A stretch of DNA of 64,000 nucleotides from contig CAWIGP010000002.1 in assembly GCA_963835735.1 (NCBI GenBank), positions 124,001-188,000 of the forward strand. Reading direction: 5' to 3'. Of this stretch, positions 7,339-15,394 are shown one piece after another; positions within the stretch are counted from its first letter, which is position 1; every line of letters begins with the position of its first letter. The notes below the pieces were generated by a model. It was not told where the DNA came from, did not search any database, and saw only the letters and a program-made list of their open reading frames with translations. The position numbers and the translations under genes are program-made. Source of the stretch: DASQMT01 sp963835735 (GTDB taxonomy: Bacteria; Actinomycetota; Thermoleophilia; Solirubrobacterales; Solirubrobacteraceae).

Positions 7339-10300
7339 TCACGCCGCAGCGTCGTCGAGCGCCCGCGGGGGTGGCAGCCGGCGCGAGACCACCTTCGACA
7401 CCCCGTTGCCGGCCATCGACACGCCGTAGAGGCAGTCGGCGGCCTCCATCGTGCGCTTCTGGTGGGTGACGACGATGAACTGCGCGCGGTCCGAGAAACG
7501 GCGCAGGAGAGTCAGGAAACGGTCGATGTTCAAGTCGTCGAGCGCGGCCTCGACCTCGTCGAGGATGTAGAACGGGCACGGGCGCGCGAGGAACACCGCG
7601 AACAGGAACGCGAGCGCGGTCATCGATTTCTCGCCGCCGGACAGCAGCGTGAGGCGTTTCGTCGCCTTGCCGGCGGGGGTGATCTCGATCTCGACGCCCA
7701 TGCCGTCGTCGGGCCCGGCGTCCTCGGCGGCGTCGATCCCGTCGTCGAGAGCGTCCTCGCCGGCCTCCGCGCCGCCGAGCACCGCTCGCGGGCCGGCATC
7801 CTCGCGGACCAGCCGCAGCCGGCCGCGTCCACCCGGGAACAGGTGCGCGGCGACCTCCTCGAAGTTCTTGGCGGCGGCCGCGAACGTCTGCTCGAACGCG
7901 TCGCGGATCCGCTGGTCGGTGTCGCGGATCAGGTGCTTAAGCTCGCGCATCGCGGCCTCGAGATCCTCACGCTGGCGTTCGAGCTCTTCGACGTGCTCGA
8001 CCGCCTCGGCGTACTCCTGCTGGGCGAGCGGGTTGACGGGGCCCAGCTGCTCGCGCCGGCGCTGGAGCCGCTCGATCCGGCCCCGCAGGTCGGCGCGCTC
8101 GGGCTCGGGCAAGGGCTGCTCGGCGGGATCGGGCTCCAGGCCGAGCTTGCCGGCCAGCCTCACCAGCTCCCGACTCGCGTCGGCGTGCGCGTCGCGCGCC
8201 TGCTGCGCGCGCACCTCGCCACGGGTGACCTCCTCGCCGCGCGCCTTCAGCCGCGCCTGGACCTCGACCTCCTGCTGGGCGCACGCGCGCAGCTCGCCGG
8301 CGAGCCGCTCGCCCGCGTGCCGGTCGGCGACGAGCTCGGCATCGAGCAGCTCGACCCGCTGATGCACCGCATCCCGCGCGGCCTCGAGCGCCGCGACCAG
8401 CCGCTCCGCCCCCGGGTGCAGCGCCTCGTCCTGGGCGAGCCGCTCGCGTTCGTGGGCGATCCGGCGGACGCGCTCGGCGCGCTCCCGCTCCGCGCGCTCG
8501 GCCAACCGGCGCTCGGCCGCGAGCGCCGCCTCGACCTGCGCCCTGCGCGCTGCGACCGGGCCCTCGTCGGGCGCGTCGCGGCGCTGGGCGATCAGGTGGC
8601 CGGCGTGGCGCTCGGCCTCGACCGCCTCGTCCCGCGCGCGGGCGGCGGCCCGCGCGACGCGATCGGCATCGTCGCGCGCCGAGTCGGCGGCCCGGACGCG
8701 CTCGCCCGCCTGCTCGACGGCGGCCAGCGCGGCCTGCTCGGCGCGCGCTGCCTCCTCGACCTGCGCGATCAGCGAGTCACGCCGGTTGCGCTCCGCCAGC
8801 ACCCGGTCCTCACCGCCGGCCGATACCTGGCGCAGCTCGCGCGAGCCGGGCGACCACACGCGCCCGTCGCGCGTGACCGCGACGCCGCGGAACGAGGCAT
8901 CGACGGCGACGAGGTCCTCGACGACCCAGACGTCAGCCAGCAGTGCCGCGGCGAGCCGTGCGGCGGGGCCACCGGACGAGGCGACCAGATCCGCAAGCGC
9001 GACGGCCCCGGTGGCAGGCGGAGGCGAGCCGGCAGCGGGGGGCGCCGCGCCGGCGGGCCGCGCGGTTTCAGGCGGCGCGACGAGCGCCGCGCCGCCGTCG
9101 GCGCCCGCGCGGTCGAGCAGGCGCCGCGCCTCGTCCAGATCGGCGGCGACCGCGGCGCGCAGCCGCGGACCGAGCGCAGCCGCGAGCGCCAGCTCGTAGC
9201 CGGGCTGCGCGCTGAGCGCGTCGGCGAGCGCGGGCGCGCCGCCCGGCGCGCCCGCCTGGGCGCGCAGGAAGTGGTTGACCTGCGCGAGCTCGGCACCGAT
9301 GCGCGCGGCTTCGCGCCGCGTGGCCTCGGCCGCGCGCTCGAGCTCGCGGCGCCCGGCGCGTGCGGCCTCCGCGGCGGCATCGGCGTCCTTGCGCTCCGCA
9401 GCGGCGTGCGAAGCCTCCTGACCGAGTCGCTCCGCCTCGGCGGCCGCCGCCGCGCGGCGCGCTTCCAGCTCGGCGATCTCCCGCGCCAGCCGCTCCGCGC
9501 GGTCCTGGCCGAGCTGCTCGAGCTCGGCCTCCAGGCCGGCGACCCGCTCGGCGCCGCCCTCGTCGCCCGTGTCAGCGTCCGTCTCGGCGCTCAGGGTCTC
9601 GACCGCCGCGCGCCGTCGCGCGGCCCGCTCACCGAGCGTGACGACCGCCTGGCGCGCGGCGTCCAGCCGCAGCGAGATCCGCTCGTGCGCGGAGCGCGCC
9701 GCGTGGAAGCGGTTGCTCAGGCCCTCGCGCTCGTCGCTGCGCGCGGCGAGCGCCCGCTCGGCTGCCTCGCGGCGCCGGGCGACCTCGCGCAGCTCGCCCT
9801 CGGTCGCCTCGGCCGCGGCACGGGCCGCCGCCACCGCCGCCTCGGCTTCGGCGAGCGCGGAGACCGCCGCCCGGGCGTCGTCGCGCGCGAGCGTCCAGCG
9901 CGCCTCGTCGGTCTGGCGCTCGAGCCGCTCGTGCAGCTCGGCGGCCTCCGCCTGCCGTTTCAGCGGGCGCAGCCTGGTGCGCGCCTCGCGCTCGACGTCG
10001 AGCGCGCGGTCGAGATTGTCCTGCGTGCGATCGAGCTTGAGCTGCGCGCGGCGCCGGCGCTTGCGGTGCTTGCCGAGGCCCGCGGCCTCCTCGATCAGCA
10101 GCCGCCGGTCGCGCGGCTTGGACGTGACGATCTCCGCGACCCGACCCTGCGACACGATCGAATGCATCTCCTTGCCCAGCCCGGTGTCGCTGAGCAGCTC
10201 CAGCACGTCGATCAGCCGGCACCTGGCGCCGTTGACGCGGTACTCGCCGTCGCCCGCGCGGTTGAGCCGCCGCACGATCGAGATCTCGGACAGCGGCAGG

Positions 10301-10575
10301 TCGAGCGCCGAGTCGGCGTTGTCGAGCACGACCTCGACCTCGGCCTCGGCGCGCGCCTGCACGCCGTGGGCGCCCGCGAAGATCACGTCCTGCATCGACT
10401 GCCCGCGCACGGCGACCGGCGACTGCTCGCCCAGCGCCCACAGCACGGCGTCGGTCACGTTCGACTTGCCCGAGCCGTTCGGCCCGACGATCACCGACAC
10501 GCCGGGCGAGAAGTCGAGCTTGGTCCGGTCCGGGAACGATTTGAAGCCCTTGAGCGTGATCGACCTCAGGTGCAC
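7339..10575 (-). CDS. smc: Chromosome segregation SMC protein
   Basis: Condensin ATPase that organises the chromosome with ScpA/ScpB. 1078 residues, shorter than the usual ~1180. Walker A GPNGSGKSNV lies near residue 32, then long coiled coil to about 440, a hinge at about 445-585 with a Pro/Ala-rich loop, returning coil, ABC signature LTLLSGGEKSM near 978 and Walker B FYILDEVEAALDD near 1000, followed by the D-loop and a VVTHQKRTME switch. The C-head contains an acidic insertion before the signature. The GTG start lies three bases from the end of the 166-base foldback that separates it from rnc. SMC and RNase III are commonly adjacent in Gram-positives. Confidence 0.97.
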   Translation of the reverse strand: MHLRSITLKGFKSFPDRTKLDFSPGVSVIVGPNGSGKSNVTDAVLWALGEQSPVAVRGQSMQDVIFAGAHGVQARAEAEVEVVLDNADSALDLPLSEISIVRRLNRAGDGEYRVNGARCRLIDVLELLSDTGLGKEMHSIVSQGRVAEIVTSKPRDRRLLIEEAAGLGKHRKRRRRAQLKLDRTQDNLDRALDVEREARTRLRPLKRQAEAAELHERLERQTDEARWTLARDDARAAVSALAEAEAAVAAARAAAEATEGELREVARRREAAERALAARSDEREGLSNRFHAARSAHERISLRLDAARQAVVTLGERAARRRAAVETLSAETDADTGDEGGAERVAGLEAELEQLGQDRAERLAREIAELEARRAAAAAEAERLGQEASHAAAERKDADAAAEAARAGRRELERAAEATRREAARIGAELAQVNHFLRAQAGAPGGAPALADALSAQPGYELALAAALGPRLRAAVAADLDEARRLLDRAGADGGAALVAPPETARPAGAAPPAAGSPPPATGAVALADLVASSGGPAARLAAALLADVWVVEDLVAVDASFRGVAVTRDGRVWSPGSRELRQVSAGGEDRVLAERNRRDSLIAQVEEAARAEQAALAAVEQAGERVRAADSARDDADRVARAAARARDEAVEAERHAGHLIAQRRDAPDEGPVAARRAQVEAALAAERRLAERAERERAERVRRIAHERERLAQDEALHPGAERLVAALEAARDAVHQRVELLDAELVADRHAGERLAGELRACAQQEVEVQARLKARGEEVTRGEVRAQQARDAHADASRELVRLAGKLGLEPDPAEQPLPEPERADLRGRIERLQRRREQLGPVNPLAQQEYAEAVEHVEELERQREDLEAAMRELKHLIRDTDQRIRDAFEQTFAAAAKNFEEVAAHLFPGGRGRLRLVREDAGPRAVLGGAEAGEDALDDGIDAAEDAGPDDGMGVEIEITPAGKATKRLTLLSGGEKSMTALAFLFAVFLARPCPFYILDEVEAALDDLNIDRFLTLLRRFSDRAQFIVVTHQKRTMEAADCLYGVSMAGNGVSKVVSRRLPPPRALDDAAA

Positions 10576-10577
10576 GC

Positions 10578-10743
10578 TAGTGGGTCCTCTCGTGATGTCG
10601 CGCCCGAGAGACCGGTCGCTGGCGGCGCCTGGCGAGGACGCAGGGAGGGAGCCATAGCAGCCCTATTGCCCCGACCGAGGACGTCGCCAGGCGGCGATCA
10701 GCGGCCGCCGATCTCGGGTGCGATGTTGCGAGAGGGCCCACTA
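10578..10743. repeat. 166-base imperfect foldback between rnc and smc
   Basis: The outer ends TAGTGGG and CCCACTA are exact inverted repeats. Pairing continues inward for most of about 60 positions per arm: TAGTGGG.CCTCTCG, TCGC.CCCGAGA, GG.CGCTG and CGCCTGGCGA on the left all recur inverted on the right. The terminal region around 10652-10668 (ATAG...CTAT) forms the loop end. The right end includes the rnc stop codon (TAG on the minus strand) and the left end lies three bases from the smc GTG, so the element fills the gap exactly. As RNA it would be a long double-stranded stem, the kind of structure RNase III cuts. A MITE-like origin is the alternative. Confidence 0.8.
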
Positions 10744-11418
10744 TGCCTCCACCTCGGCCTCCAGAGCGGCAGCGGCCGCCGCCTGCTCGGCCTCCTTCTT
10801 GGAGCGTCCGCTGCCGTGCGCCACGGGCTGGCCGGACACGATGGCCGCCACCTCGAAGATCCGCTCGTGCGGCGGCCCGGACTCCGCGATCACGTCGTAC
10901 TGCACGACGGCGCCGCGGCGCGCGAGCCGCTCCTGCAGCGCCGACTTGAAATCCGCGGGCCGTTCGAGCGCCAGCTCGATCTCGGGCGCGAACGCCTCGC
11001 GCACGGCGCGCGCCGTCGGCTCGAAGCCGTACGCGAGATAGCACGCGCCGATCACGGCCTCGATCACGGACGCGAGCACACGCTCCGTCGTCACGAGCGC
11101 TTCGAGCGCCGGCCGAGCGACGTCCGCCGGCGCCGCCGCGCGCAGCCGCGAGGGCAGCCCCAGCCGTTCGGCGACCGCGCGACAGGAGCGGCCCGAGACG
11201 GTCTGCGCGCGGATCTTGGTCAGTCTGCCGGCGCCGTAGGTGCTCGCGTCGAGCAGCGGGAACAGGTGGGTCGTGATCGCGAGTCCGAGCACGGAGTCGC
11301 CCAGCAGCGCGAGCCGCTCGTAGCTGTCGGCGCGCTGCTCGGTCCAGGAGGAATGCGTGACCGCCTGCCGGGCGAGGTCCTCCGGCAGCCCCTCGAGCAG
11401 GTCGTTCAGCGCGCGCAG
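10741..11418 (-). CDS. rnc: Ribonuclease III with degenerate active site, probable CTG start
   Basis: 225 residues if initiated at CTG 11418, the same size as other RNase III proteins. The nuclease domain has THSSWTEQR, YERLALLGDSVLG and VLASVIEAVIGACYL; a complete dsRNA-binding domain (about residues 153-225) ends with GSGRSKKEAEQAAA. In the signature, Ala37 replaces the acidic residue equivalent to E. coli Glu41, and Ser117 replaces Asp114; Asp41 and Glu120 (equivalents of Asp45 and Glu117) remain. No ATG, GTG or TTG exists in frame between the acpP stop and GTG 11292, which would cut the signature in half. CTG 11418 has AGAGG nine bases upstream. The gene lies three bases after acpP. Confidence 0.88.
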   Translation of the reverse strand: MRALNDLLEGLPEDLARQAVTHSSWTEQRADSYERLALLGDSVLGLAITTHLFPLLDASTYGAGRLTKIRAQTVSGRSCRAVAERLGLPSRLRAAAPADVARPALEALVTTERVLASVIEAVIGACYLAYGFEPTARAVREAFAPEIELALERPADFKSALQERLARRGAVVQYDVIAESGPPHERIFEVAAIVSGQPVAHGSGRSKKEAEQAAAAAALEAEVEA

Positions 11419-11421
11419 GGG

Positions 11422-11682
11422 TCAGGGCCTCTGCTCGCGGTCGCCGACGGTCGCCAGTACGAAGTCCACGGCTTGCCCGACTGTCTTGATCCCTGCCGCC
11501 TCCTCGTCGGACATACGCACGCCGTACGTGTCCTCGAGTTCCTGCACCAGGCTGTACAGGTCGAGCGAGTCGGCCTCGAGATCCTCCTTGAACCGCGTGC
11601 CTTCCTCCACGCGCGCCGGATCGAGCTCCAACTCGTCGGCCAGGTGCGCGCGGATGTAGGACAAGACCTCGTCTCGCGTCAT
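11422..11682 (-). CDS. acpP: Acyl carrier protein
   Basis: 86 residues, carrier of growing acyl chains in type II fatty acid synthesis. The phosphopantetheine attachment motif is EADSLDLYSLV with Ser39. The acidic helix II and the ELEDTYGVRMSDEEA segment are typical. Its ATG overlaps the plsX TGA (ATGA), so the carrier and the acyl-ACP phosphotransacylase are coupled; rnc follows in the same frame directly after the TGA. The C-terminus is longer than in E. coli by several residues. Confidence 0.96.
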   Translation of the reverse strand: MTRDEVLSYIRAHLADELELDPARVEEGTRFKEDLEADSLDLYSLVQELEDTYGVRMSDEEAAGIKTVGQAVDFVLATVGDREQRP

Positions 11683-12714
11683 GGATCGGGCACCGTAGCT
11701 CGCGTGGCGGACGGCTCGGATGGCCTGCGCAGCGCTCCGGCGGCAGCCAACCGCTCATGCGTGCGCGCGACCACGTCGCTCCGCGCGCCGCGCGCGGCGA
11801 GCTCGATCGCGCGCGCGATCCCGTTCGCCCCGAACGAGCCGTGCGGCACGACGCCGAGCCGCCGCAGGCCGAGCAGGAACGCGCCGCCCTGTGCCTCCGG
11901 GTCGATCGCGTCGCGCAGCCCGCCGAGCGCCGGCTTGAGCAGCAGCCCGCCGGCCTTCGCGCGGGTGCTCGACAACGCCGCCTCGCGCACGGCGCGCAGC
12001 AGCGCGTCGGCGGTGCCCTCCATGACCTTCAGAAAGACGTTGCCGGTGAAGCCGTCGGTGACGATCACGTCGGCCTCGCCCGTGCCGACCGCGAAGCCCT
12101 CGACGTTGCCGGCGAACGCCAGCGTGCCGCCGGACAGAGCCGCGTTCGCCGCGACCACGTCCTCGGTCCCCTTGGACGGCTCGGTGCCGTTGGAGAGCAG
12201 CGCCACGCGCGGACGCTCGATCCCCATCACGACCTCCATGAACGCCGCGCCCATGTGAGCGAACTGGACGAGGTGCTCGGGCCGCACCTCGACGTTGGCG
12301 CCGCAGTCGAGCAGCAGGAACGGGCGGCCGGGCACGGGCACGAGCACGGCGAGCGCTGGCCGGTGAACCCCGCGCGCACGTTTCACGTGAAACAGGCCGG
12401 CCGCGAGCGCCGCGCCAGTCGAGCCGCCCGAGACGAGCGCGTCCGCGCGGCCGTCGGCGACCGCCCGCACCGCCTGCACGATCGAGGCGTCGGGCGTGGA
12501 GCGCACCGCGCGGGCGGGGTCTGCGGCCTTGGCGATCGAGACCGGGGCTTCGATCACCTCGATCCCGGGCGCCGGCGCGATCTCGCGCGCAGGCCCGAAG
12601 ACCAGCACGCGCACCTCGCCACCGGCGGCCGCGAGCGCCGCGCCCCGTGCGACCTCGGCGGGACCGGAGTCGGCCCCGTTCGCGTCCAGTGCGATCGTCA
12701 GCGTCAGCGGCCAT
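11679..12714 (-). CDS. plsX: Phosphate acyltransferase PlsX (apparent +1 base near start)
   Basis: Converts acyl-ACP to acyl-phosphate for phospholipid synthesis. The main frame shows IALDANGADSGPAEVARG (usually DAMGGDxAP), LVSGGSTGAALAAG, LLLDCGANVEVRPEHL, LLSNGTEPSKGTE, FAGNVEGFAVGTGEADVIV, DGFTGNVFLKVMEG and HGSFGANGIARAIE. There is no ATG/GTG/TTG in frame near the expected N-terminus. An ATG at 12714 fits if one G is extra around 12709-12711, giving an N-terminus of Met-Ala-Leu-Thr-Leu-Thr-Ile. Alternatives are CTG at 12707 or 12701, or ATG 12845 inside rpmF. Classical rpmF-plsX-acpP order. Confidence 0.92.
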
Positions 12715-12726
12715 CGCCGCCGCGAC

Positions 12727-12927
12727 CTAATGCTCGTGGTCGTGATCGTGGTCGTGCACCTGCACGACCTCGCGACCCGCGTAGAAGCCGCAGTTCGGGC
12801 ACACGCGATGCGGGCGCCGCGGCTGGTGGCACTGCGGGCACGCATTGACCGCCGGAGCGGAGATCTTGTGCGTCGCGCGGCGCTTGCTCGTGCGCGAGTG
12901 CGACTGCTTCTGCTTCGGGACGGCCAT
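12727..12927 (-). CDS. rpmF: Ribosomal protein bL32 with His/Asp tail
   Basis: 66 residues starting MAVPKQKQSHSRTSKRR. Two CxxC pairs, CPQC and CPNC, mark the zinc-binding C+ form. The C-terminus ends VHDHDHDHEH, an alternating His/Asp run that is not part of the usual L32 end. Fourteen bases or fewer separate it from plsX. The start at 12927 is the family-conserved MAVP; the frame is open further upstream but that is palindrome-rich intergenic DNA. Confidence 0.96.
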   Translation of the reverse strand: MAVPKQKQSHSRTSKRRATHKISAPAVNACPQCHQPRRPHRVCPNCGFYAGREVVQVHDHDHDHEH

Positions 12928-13002
12928 GGGCGGCGAAGAAGGGTAGCGAAGACGCGTCGCGGCGGCGTAGGGCCCGACGGAGATCATCGCCAGCCGGCGA
13001 CT

Positions 13003-13192
13003 GTGAACGGCGGGCATTGAGGGCGCGAGGGATCGAGCCTGCGGTCGGACGCGGGGCGCTTTAGGGGTGCATAGCGACCGTAAGGCGCTCCCCCATCGAT
13101 CCGGGGCGCTTTATCCACCGATGATGCGGTGGTCAAAGCGCCACGTGAGCGCGCCCGCAATCCGTGCCTCTCCTCATTGCCGGCCGTACACC
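13003..13192. repeat. Palindrome cluster A with inverted tags
   Basis: The 284-base gap between DUF177 and rpmF contains a tag GTGAACGGCGGGCATTGAGG (13003-13022), two hairpins and an inverted tag (13172-13192, reverse complement GTGTACGGCCGGCAATGAGG; 3 of 20 positions differ). Hairpin 1 (13053-13093) pairs GGGGCGCTTTA with TAAGGCGCTCCCC, with a small bulge and one G-U. Hairpin 2 (13105-13142) pairs GGCGCTTT with AAAGCGCC and nests CCACC/GGTGG. Both hairpins share the arm GGGGCGCTTTA. The same organisation recurs at 24.4 and 50.1 kb. No T-tract follows, so a simple terminator is unlikely. Confidence 0.75.
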
Positions 13193-13211
13193 AACGTCGT
13201 CGGAAGACCGG

Positions 13212-13733
13212 CTACTCGAACCGGATCTCGGACAGCTTCGACCAGCGCGGGTCGGGCGCCGCCTCGTGCGCGTGCTCCGGGTCCTCGTTGAGGTTCGCCC
13301 CGCACTGCGGGCACAGCCCCGCGCACTCCGGCATGCACGCGATCTGGGCCGGGAGCGTGAGCGCGAGCGCGTCGCGCGACCACGCGGCGAGATCCAGCTC
13401 GCCGTCCGAGTTGACGTACGGCGACGACAGCTCGTCGTCGACGGTGCCGGGTTGCTCGACCTCGCGGGCGTCGACCTCGATCTCGGGCGCCGCCTGCTCG
13501 AGGCAGCGCATGCACGGACCGCTGACCGCGACCGAGAAGCGCAGCCGCAGCGCCCAGCCGTTGCCGGTCGTGCGCGACACGTCGACGCGCACCGGAACGA
13601 CGTCCGGCTCGGCGGCATAGGTCTGCCCGCCGAAGGAGAACGGCTCCAGACTCACATGGAGGTCGAGCCGACGGCCCTCGCCTGAGGTGAGCCCCAGGCG
13701 CGGCAGATCGAAGACGTCCGTACGCTGAGGCAT
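13212..13733 (-). CDS. DUF177 (YceD-like) protein
   Basis: 173 residues, in the usual position before rpmF. The protein has the family core VSGPCMRCLEQ and later acidic segment, then CMPECAGLCPQCGANLN, giving six cysteines that look like a metal-binding knuckle near the C-terminus. DUF177/YceD proteins are linked with 23S rRNA accumulation and co-occur with L32; a role in large-subunit assembly is inferred from that. ATG start at 13733. It is separated from rpmF by palindrome cluster A, so the usual tight coupling is broken here. Confidence 0.88.
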   Translation of the reverse strand: MPQRTDVFDLPRLGLTSGEGRRLDLHVSLEPFSFGGQTYAAEPDVVPVRVDVSRTTGNGWALRLRFSVAVSGPCMRCLEQAAPEIEVDAREVEQPGTVDDELSSPYVNSDGELDLAAWSRDALALTLPAQIACMPECAGLCPQCGANLNEDPEHAHEAAPDPRWSKLSEIRFE

Positions 13734-13753
13734 ACCCTCAGCATACGACCGGC

Positions 13754-15394
13754 TCAGGCGTCTCTGAGCTCCCGCTTGAGGACCTTGCCGGTCGACGTGC
13801 GCGGCAGCTCCTCGACGAAGTCGACGTCGCGCGGGACCTTGTAGCCGGCGAGGTTGGACTTGACGAACTGCTTGATCTCGTCGGCGCTCAGCTCGTGCCC
13901 GCCGCGGACCACTACGACCGCCTTCAGGCGCTGGCCGAAGTCGTCGTCCTCGACGCCGAAGACCGCCGCCTCGGCGATCGCCGCGTGTCCCGCAAGCAGG
14001 TCCTCGACCTCGCCGGGGAACACGTTCTCGCCGCCCGAGACGATCATGTCGTCGTCGCGCCCGTCGATGAACAGCCGCCCGCCCGCGTCGAAGTGCCCGA
14101 CGTCGCCGGAGGAGAGCAGACCATCGATCGCATCCTTGTTGCCGCCGCCGGTGTAGCCCTCGAACGCGAGCTCGTTGCCGACGAAGATGCGGCCGGTCCG
14201 GCCCGGCGCCACCGGCGCGCCGTTCTCGTCGTACAGCCGCACGACGGTGCCGCGTGGCGGCCGGCCCGCGGTGCCGGGCGCGGCGCGCAGGTCCTCCGGC
14301 GTCGCGATCGTCGCCCACGCCACCTCGGTCGAGCCGTAGAGGTTGTAGAGGTTGTCGCCGAACAGGTCCATCCAGCGCTCGGAGATCGCCGCCGGCAGCG
14401 CCGAGCCGGACACCGGCACGGCCGTCACGCGCGAGAGGTCGTAGCGGCGCAGCACCTCCTCGTCGAGCTCGAGGATCCGCTGCAGCATCACCGGCACGAC
14501 GACGAGCGCCGTGCAGGCGTGCCGGGCGGTGAGCGAGAGCGTCGCCTCCGGGTCGAATTTGCGCTTGAGCACGATCGTCGAGCACAGCCCCATCGCGAGG
14601 GTGAAGTGCGCGAAGCCCCAGGAGTGGAACATCGGCGCCGCGATCATGGTCCGCTCGCGGGCCTTCAGCGGGATCCGCTCGAGCAGCGCGGCCACCGGGT
14701 CGAGCGACTGCGGCTGCCTGCGGTTGGCGCCCTTCGGCTTCCCGGTCGTGCCCGACGTGAGGATCAGCGCCTTGCCCTGCTCGCTCGGCGGCCTGAGGTC
14801 GGAGACATCGCCGCCCGCGATCAGCTCGTCGAGCGTGCGATCGCCGCCGCGGTCGGTGCCGGGCTCGTGCCAGGCGATGAAGCGCTTGCGGCCTTGCGAC
14901 GCCTCCTCGAGCACGCCGGCGAACTCCTCGTCGAAGATGATCGCCACCGGATCCTCGCGCTGCGCGACCTCGGCCATCTGCGGCCCGGAGAAGGCGGTGT
15001 TGAAGAACAGCGCGTCGGCGCCGAGCTTGTTGGTCGCGACGTACGCCTCGACCCAGCCGCGGTGGTTGCGGCACATGATCCCGACGCGCGAGCCGGGGCC
15101 CACGCCCTCCGCCGCGAGCGCGTGGGCGAGCGCGTTGGAGCGCTCGTGCACCTCGCGGAACGTGAGCGTGCCGGACTCGTCGATCAGCGCCAGGCTGTCG
15201 GGAAAGCGCGACGCAGCCGCCTTGTAGCCCGCCGCCGGCGTCGCGCCCCAGCGGTGCAGCGCGGCGACGGCATGGAACAGGCGGTCGGGGCGCTGCGGGC
15301 GGATGATCCCGACCCCGGCGAGCGTGGCGACGGTCTGCAGCTTGCCGGCGATCTGGCCGGGGCTCGGAGTCTTCATGCGCGGAGAGTCTGTCAC
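13754..15394 (-). CDS. Fatty acyl-CoA synthetase (FadD-like)
   Basis: 547-codon AMP-forming ligase of the ANL superfamily. Motifs in order are LTSGTTGKPKGA (P-loop, here with Ala-Asn-Arg-Arg following), PMFHSWGFAHF, LYGSTEVAWATIATP, SSGDVGHFDAGGRLFIDGR and the C-terminal SGGENVFPGEVED, with the catalytic lysine in TSTGKVLKREL. The start is GTG at 15394, overlapping the upstream gene stop as GTGA; ATG at 15376 is the alternative. It is transcribed with two upstream genes (unknown protein, macro domain), but a shared function is not evident. Chain-length preference cannot be read from sequence. Confidence 0.88.
   Translation of the reverse strand: MTDSPRMKTPSPGQIAGKLQTVATLAGVGIIRPQRPDRLFHAVAALHRWGATPAAGYKAAASRFPDSLALIDESGTLTFREVHERSNALAHALAAEGVGPGSRVGIMCRNHRGWVEAYVATNKLGADALFFNTAFSGPQMAEVAQREDPVAIIFDEEFAGVLEEASQGRKRFIAWHEPGTDRGGDRTLDELIAGGDVSDLRPPSEQGKALILTSGTTGKPKGANRRQPQSLDPVAALLERIPLKARERTMIAAPMFHSWGFAHFTLAMGLCSTIVLKRKFDPEATLSLTARHACTALVVVPVMLQRILELDEEVLRRYDLSRVTAVPVSGSALPAAISERWMDLFGDNLYNLYGSTEVAWATIATPEDLRAAPGTAGRPPRGTVVRLYDENGAPVAPGRTGRIFVGNELAFEGYTGGGNKDAIDGLLSSGDVGHFDAGGRLFIDGRDDDMIVSGGENVFPGEVEDLLAGHAAIAEAAVFGVEDDDFGQRLKAVVVVRGGHELSADEIKQFVKSNLAGYKVPRDVDFVEELPRTSTGKVLKRELRDA

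Noticed and set aside
10578..10743. Plain Rho-independent terminator after rnc
   Set aside because: Far longer than a terminator stem, no U-tract, and smc begins three bases later.
11292..11292. GTG as the rnc start codon
   Set aside because: It would remove residues 1-42, including the conserved Glu34 and Asp41 region of the nuclease signature.
6634..12258. Very long open frame (1874 codons) on the plus strand opposite smc and rnc
   Set aside because: It is antisense to conserved genes on the other strand; high GC creates long open antisense frames. No domain is visible in it.
12701..12707. CTG initiation of plsX
   Set aside because: An ATG at 12714 gives a normal PlsX N-terminus if one extra base is assumed, in line with other insertions; CTG is kept only as an alternative.
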